Translations under genes and position numbers: made by a program
Origin: Shimwellia blattae DSM 4481 = NBRC 105725
GTDB taxonomy: Bacteria > Pseudomonadota > Gammaproteobacteria > Enterobacterales > Enterobacteriaceae
Reading direction: 5' to 3'
Length of the DNA: 64,000 nt
Assembly: GCF_000262305.1 (NCBI RefSeq)
Contig: NC_017910.1
Span: forward strand, 1,240,001 to 1,304,000
Part shown: positions 61,592-64,000 of the stretch, in pieces
Layout of the letters: each line of letters begins with the position of its first letter
How positions within the stretch are numbered: the first letter of the stretch is position 1
The notes under the pieces: generated by a model
The model's input: only the letters and a program-made list of their open reading frames with translations
The model's database searches: none
What the model was told of the DNA's origin: nothing

Positions 61592-62806
61592 TTACTGATG
61601 GTAGCCGGAGAGGAAACGGCCAAATTTATGGATAGCCATATCCAGATCGTCAATACGCGGCAGGGTGACAATACGGACATGGTCCGGCCACGGCCAGTTA
61701 AAGGCGGTGCCCTGAACCAGCAGGACCTTCTCCTGGAGCAGGAAATCCAGCACCATTTTCTGGTCGTCGTGGATATTGAACTTTTTGGCATCAATACGCG
61801 GGAACATATACAGCGCCCCCTGGGGTTTGACACAGCTTACCCCGGGGATCTCATTGATAAGCTCCCAGGCCCGGTTGCGCTGCTCATAGAGCCGCCCGCC
61901 AGGGACAATAAATTCACTGATGCTCTGATACCCGCCCAGCGCCGTCTGGATAGCGTGCTGGGTGGGAACGTTGGCACACAGCCGCATTGACGAGAGCATA
62001 TCCAGGCCCTCGATATAGCCTCTGGCGTGCTTCTTCGGCCCGCTGAGCACCATCCAGCCCTGGCGGAACCCGGCCACCCGGTAGGTTTTGGACAGGCCGT
62101 TAAAGGTCACGGTCAGCAGATCCGGCGCCAGTGCCGCAATGGACTGATGCTGCGCCGCATCGTAGAGGATCTTGTCGTAGATCTCGTCGGCAAAAATGAT
62201 CAGGTTGTGCTGGCGGGCGATCTCAACAATCTCCTGCAGCAGCTCTTTTGAGTAGACCGCCCCGGTTGGGTTGTTCGGGTTAATTATCACGATCCCCCGG
62301 GTGCGCGGGGTGATTTTGGCGCGAATATCGTCCAGATCCGGGAACCAGCCGGCGGACTCATCGCACAGGTAGTGCACCGCTTTACCGCCAGAAAGGGAGA
62401 CCGCCGCGGTCCACAGCGGGTAGTCCGGGGCGGGCACCAGCATTTCGTCACCGCTGTTAAGCAGCGCCTGCATGGCCTGAACAATCAGCTCAGAAACCCC
62501 GTTGCCGATGTAGATATCCTCGACGGTAACGTCGCGAATGCCCCGGGCCTGATAGTGCTGCATAATGGCTTTACGGGCAGAGTAGAGCCCTTTGGAATCA
62601 CAATATCCCTGGGCTGTGGGCAGATTGCGCAGCACATCAACCACTATCTCATCCGGGGCTTCGAACCCGAAAGGGGCAGGGTTGCCGATGTTCAGTTTCA
62701 GAACTTTGTTGCCTTCTTCTTCAAGACGCTTTGCTTCTTTAAGAACCGGGCCGCGAATGTCGTAACAGACGTTGTCTAGTTTGCTGGATTTTTCGATAGG
62801 GGACAT
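61592..62806 (-). CDS. alaA: Glutamate-pyruvate (alanine) aminotransferase AlaA
   Basis: A 404-residue class I PLP aminotransferase making alanine from pyruvate and glutamate. The PLP lysine is in TFNGLSKTYRVAGFRQGW; NPNNPTGAVYSKELL and the C-terminal FRIVTLP-like Arg (HVRIVTLPR) that binds the carboxylate are present. I start at the ATG at 62806 (MSPIEKSSKLDN); a TTG lies one codon upstream. Confidence 0.95.
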   Translation of the reverse strand: MSPIEKSSKLDNVCYDIRGPVLKEAKRLEEEGNKVLKLNIGNPAPFGFEAPDEIVVDVLRNLPTAQGYCDSKGLYSARKAIMQHYQARGIRDVTVEDIYIGNGVSELIVQAMQALLNSGDEMLVPAPDYPLWTAAVSLSGGKAVHYLCDESAGWFPDLDDIRAKITPRTRGIVIINPNNPTGAVYSKELLQEIVEIARQHNLIIFADEIYDKILYDAAQHQSIAALAPDLLTVTFNGLSKTYRVAGFRQGWMVLSGPKKHARGYIEGLDMLSSMRLCANVPTQHAIQTALGGYQSISEFIVPGGRLYEQRNRAWELINEIPGVSCVKPQGALYMFPRIDAKKFNIHDDQKMVLDFLLQEKVLLVQGTAFNWPWPDHVRIVTLPRIDDLDMAIHKFGRFLSGYHQ

Positions 62807-63806
62807 CAACCTTAACCTTTATTGTTGTTGCTCGCTTCCCGCCGTGGAAGGACGCCGCAAACAATGTACTACTGTGGTTCATGGTTTGAAAGGGCAAAGT
62901 CGTGCGGCACGGTGCAGTTAATGGCGGGTTTTTTATGTACGAACAGGTCAGGGGCGCTTATGAGTATTATGTAATAATTAATAGGCTATATTTAAATGCT
63001 CTTATTAATTATCGAAATAATGTTTCATTTTTTGCTGCGCATCGCATTTATTAATAATATTGTTAGCAATAGTTGCTTAGCGGTAATATTTTTTCATTAG
63101 TAAATCTTAAATATCCCGCAAAAAATGGTCGCGCGCAGTTTGCGAACATTGTTTTTATATGGCGTAAAATGTTAATGACTCTGAACTAATGGGCTGTTGT
63201 GTATTGTTATATGGCATGATATGTAAGCATTTTGGCTTAACCGGATGTCCGTTGTGTAAAAAATATCGTTTTAAAACAGGCACAATACAGAATTACACAT
63301 ATAAAAAGAGAAAGAGATCAGATTATTCGCAATAAAACTTAAACGAACAGTAAATTTGATATAAGATACTTTCATTAGCAGGGTAGCGATTTTGCCGCAG
63401 AGTGTGGGAAATCGCGCAATAACGCGCAAAAAGGAGCATTGTCTCACCGCGCTAATATGTGATCTGTATCACGCAGTGCCATTTTTTGTTGAGTGTTTTT
63501 GAACGTTATTCCCGCTAATTAATCCTTTCGTATAACCAGACTTAATTCACAAAGCGAAAGGGCAAAAATTAATTTCGCTATTGATTATCGCAGCGTAATT
63601 AATAACTCACTCTGGTGAAAATATTATTCTGAAGGCATGCCATAGCCATATTACATCTCACTGGGTTTTAGGGATCAGGCTAATTATATATGCCAGGAAG
63701 GCAGGCATAACCAGGGTAGATGACTGCTTCAAATGGAATTGCTTAACTTTTTTCAGCAATAAAACCGAAGGCCGCTCCGCAGAGCAACCGACGAGAACAG
63801 AACATT
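62807..63806. other. Long AT-rich region between alaA and lrhA
   Basis: About 1 kb without a supported gene, far more AT-rich than the rest of the window. In E. coli the corresponding region is a long lrhA leader with H-NS-type DNA and LrhA autoregulation. A CRP-like site lies at 63458. No frame resembles a known small protein. Confidence 0.6.
63458..63473 (+). promoter_or_regulatory. CRP-like site upstream of lrhA
   Basis: TGTGATCTGTATCACG has both half-sites (TGTGA and TCACG) at the correct 6-base spacing, one base from the consensus. It lies about 350 bases before lrhA, so carbon control of lrhA, and hence of motility, is possible. Confidence 0.55.
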
Positions 63807-64000
63807 ATGATCAACACAACTCGCCCGATTCTGAACCTGGATCTTGACCTGCTGCGCACGTTTGTTGCGGTCGCTGATCTGAATACCTTTGCCGCAGCGG
63901 CTGCTGCCGTTTGTCGCACCCAGTCTGCTGTCAGCCAGCAGATGCAGCGCCTGGAACAGTTAGTGGGAAAAGAACTGTTTGCCCGCCATGGTCGCAACAA
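63807..64000 (+). CDS. lrhA: LysR-type regulator LrhA, N-terminal part (cut by window edge)
   Basis: The frame begins with ATG at 63807 and runs off the right edge; 64 codons are visible. They give the LysR winged helix: NLDLDLLRTFVAVADLNTFA followed by AAAAVCRTQSAVSQQMQRLE, identical in pattern to E. coli LrhA. LrhA represses flhDC and fim genes and controls rpoS through an RNA. The start matches the family (an acidic short N-terminus, MINTTRPILN). Confidence 0.93.
   Translation, partial: MINTTRPILNLDLDLLRTFVAVADLNTFAAAAAAVCRTQSAVSQQMQRLEQLVGKELFARHGRN

Noticed and set aside
1..64000. CRISPR array or complete mobile element
   Set aside because: No regularly spaced repeats and no intact transposase or integrase gene were found; only the integrase fragment near argW remains.

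Overview
The window is a chromosomal segment of an enterobacterium (Enterobacterales). From about 9 kb to the right end it follows the gene order of the E. coli K-12 fadL to lrhA region almost gene for gene: mlaA, fadL, fadIJ, sixA, smrB, prmB, aroC, mepA, yfcA, epmC, yfcL, mnmC, fabB, yfcJ, flk, pdxB, usg, truA, dedA, accD, folC, dedD, cvpA, purF, argT, hisJQMP, yfcH, folX, yfcE, yfcD, pta, ackA, yfbV, yfbU, hxpA, yfbS, yfbR, alaA, lrhA. The protein sequences are recognisable orthologues, but their divergence, the GC-rich codon use and the accessory content argue against Escherichia or Salmonella itself. A relative such as Shimwellia is plausible but not proven here.

Left part (1 to about 8.97 kb) is accessory DNA ending at the 3' end of a tRNA-Arg(CCT) gene (argW). 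It holds the tail of a type VI secretion cluster: two tandem Imm71/72-like immunity genes sharing a 233-bp near-identical block, tssE, an unrecognised small gene, a frameshifted remnant and a VasL/TssA-like gene. A complete anthranilate 1,2-dioxygenase operon (antABC) with its AraC-type regulator follows. Between antR and argW lies a truncated P4-type integrase fragment, so the segment looks like an argW-anchored island that has lost its integrase.

The middle (9 to 43 kb) is core metabolism: outer-membrane lipid homeostasis (mlaA), fatty-acid uptake and oxidation with FadR operators (fadL, fadIJ), ribosome rescue and release-factor modification (smrB, prmB), chorismate (aroC), wall and tRNA functions (mepA, mnmC), fatty-acid synthesis (fabB with FadR and FabR sites, accD), pyridoxine (pdxB), folate (folC, folX), purine (cvpA-purF with a PurR box) and Lys/Arg/His uptake (argT-hisJQMP with a sigma-54 promoter).

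Three accessory insertions interrupt the core order between yfcD and pta. The first is a LacI-type regulator controlling an ascorbate-family PTS and a split transketolase, with two palindromic operators over a promoter. The second is a divergent MarR-type regulator with a C-terminal four-cysteine motif next to a 76-residue CPVC thioredoxin-like protein, each preceded by a copy of the same palindrome. The third is an M20 peptidase with YjiG/YjiH-like membrane proteins. The right end is pta-ackA, yfbV to alaA and the start of lrhA behind a 1-kb AT-rich leader.

I see no CRISPR array, no complete insertion sequence and no clearly new system. The best leads are the recombined immunity pair, the integrase scar at argW and the MarR/CPVC redox pair with duplicated operators.
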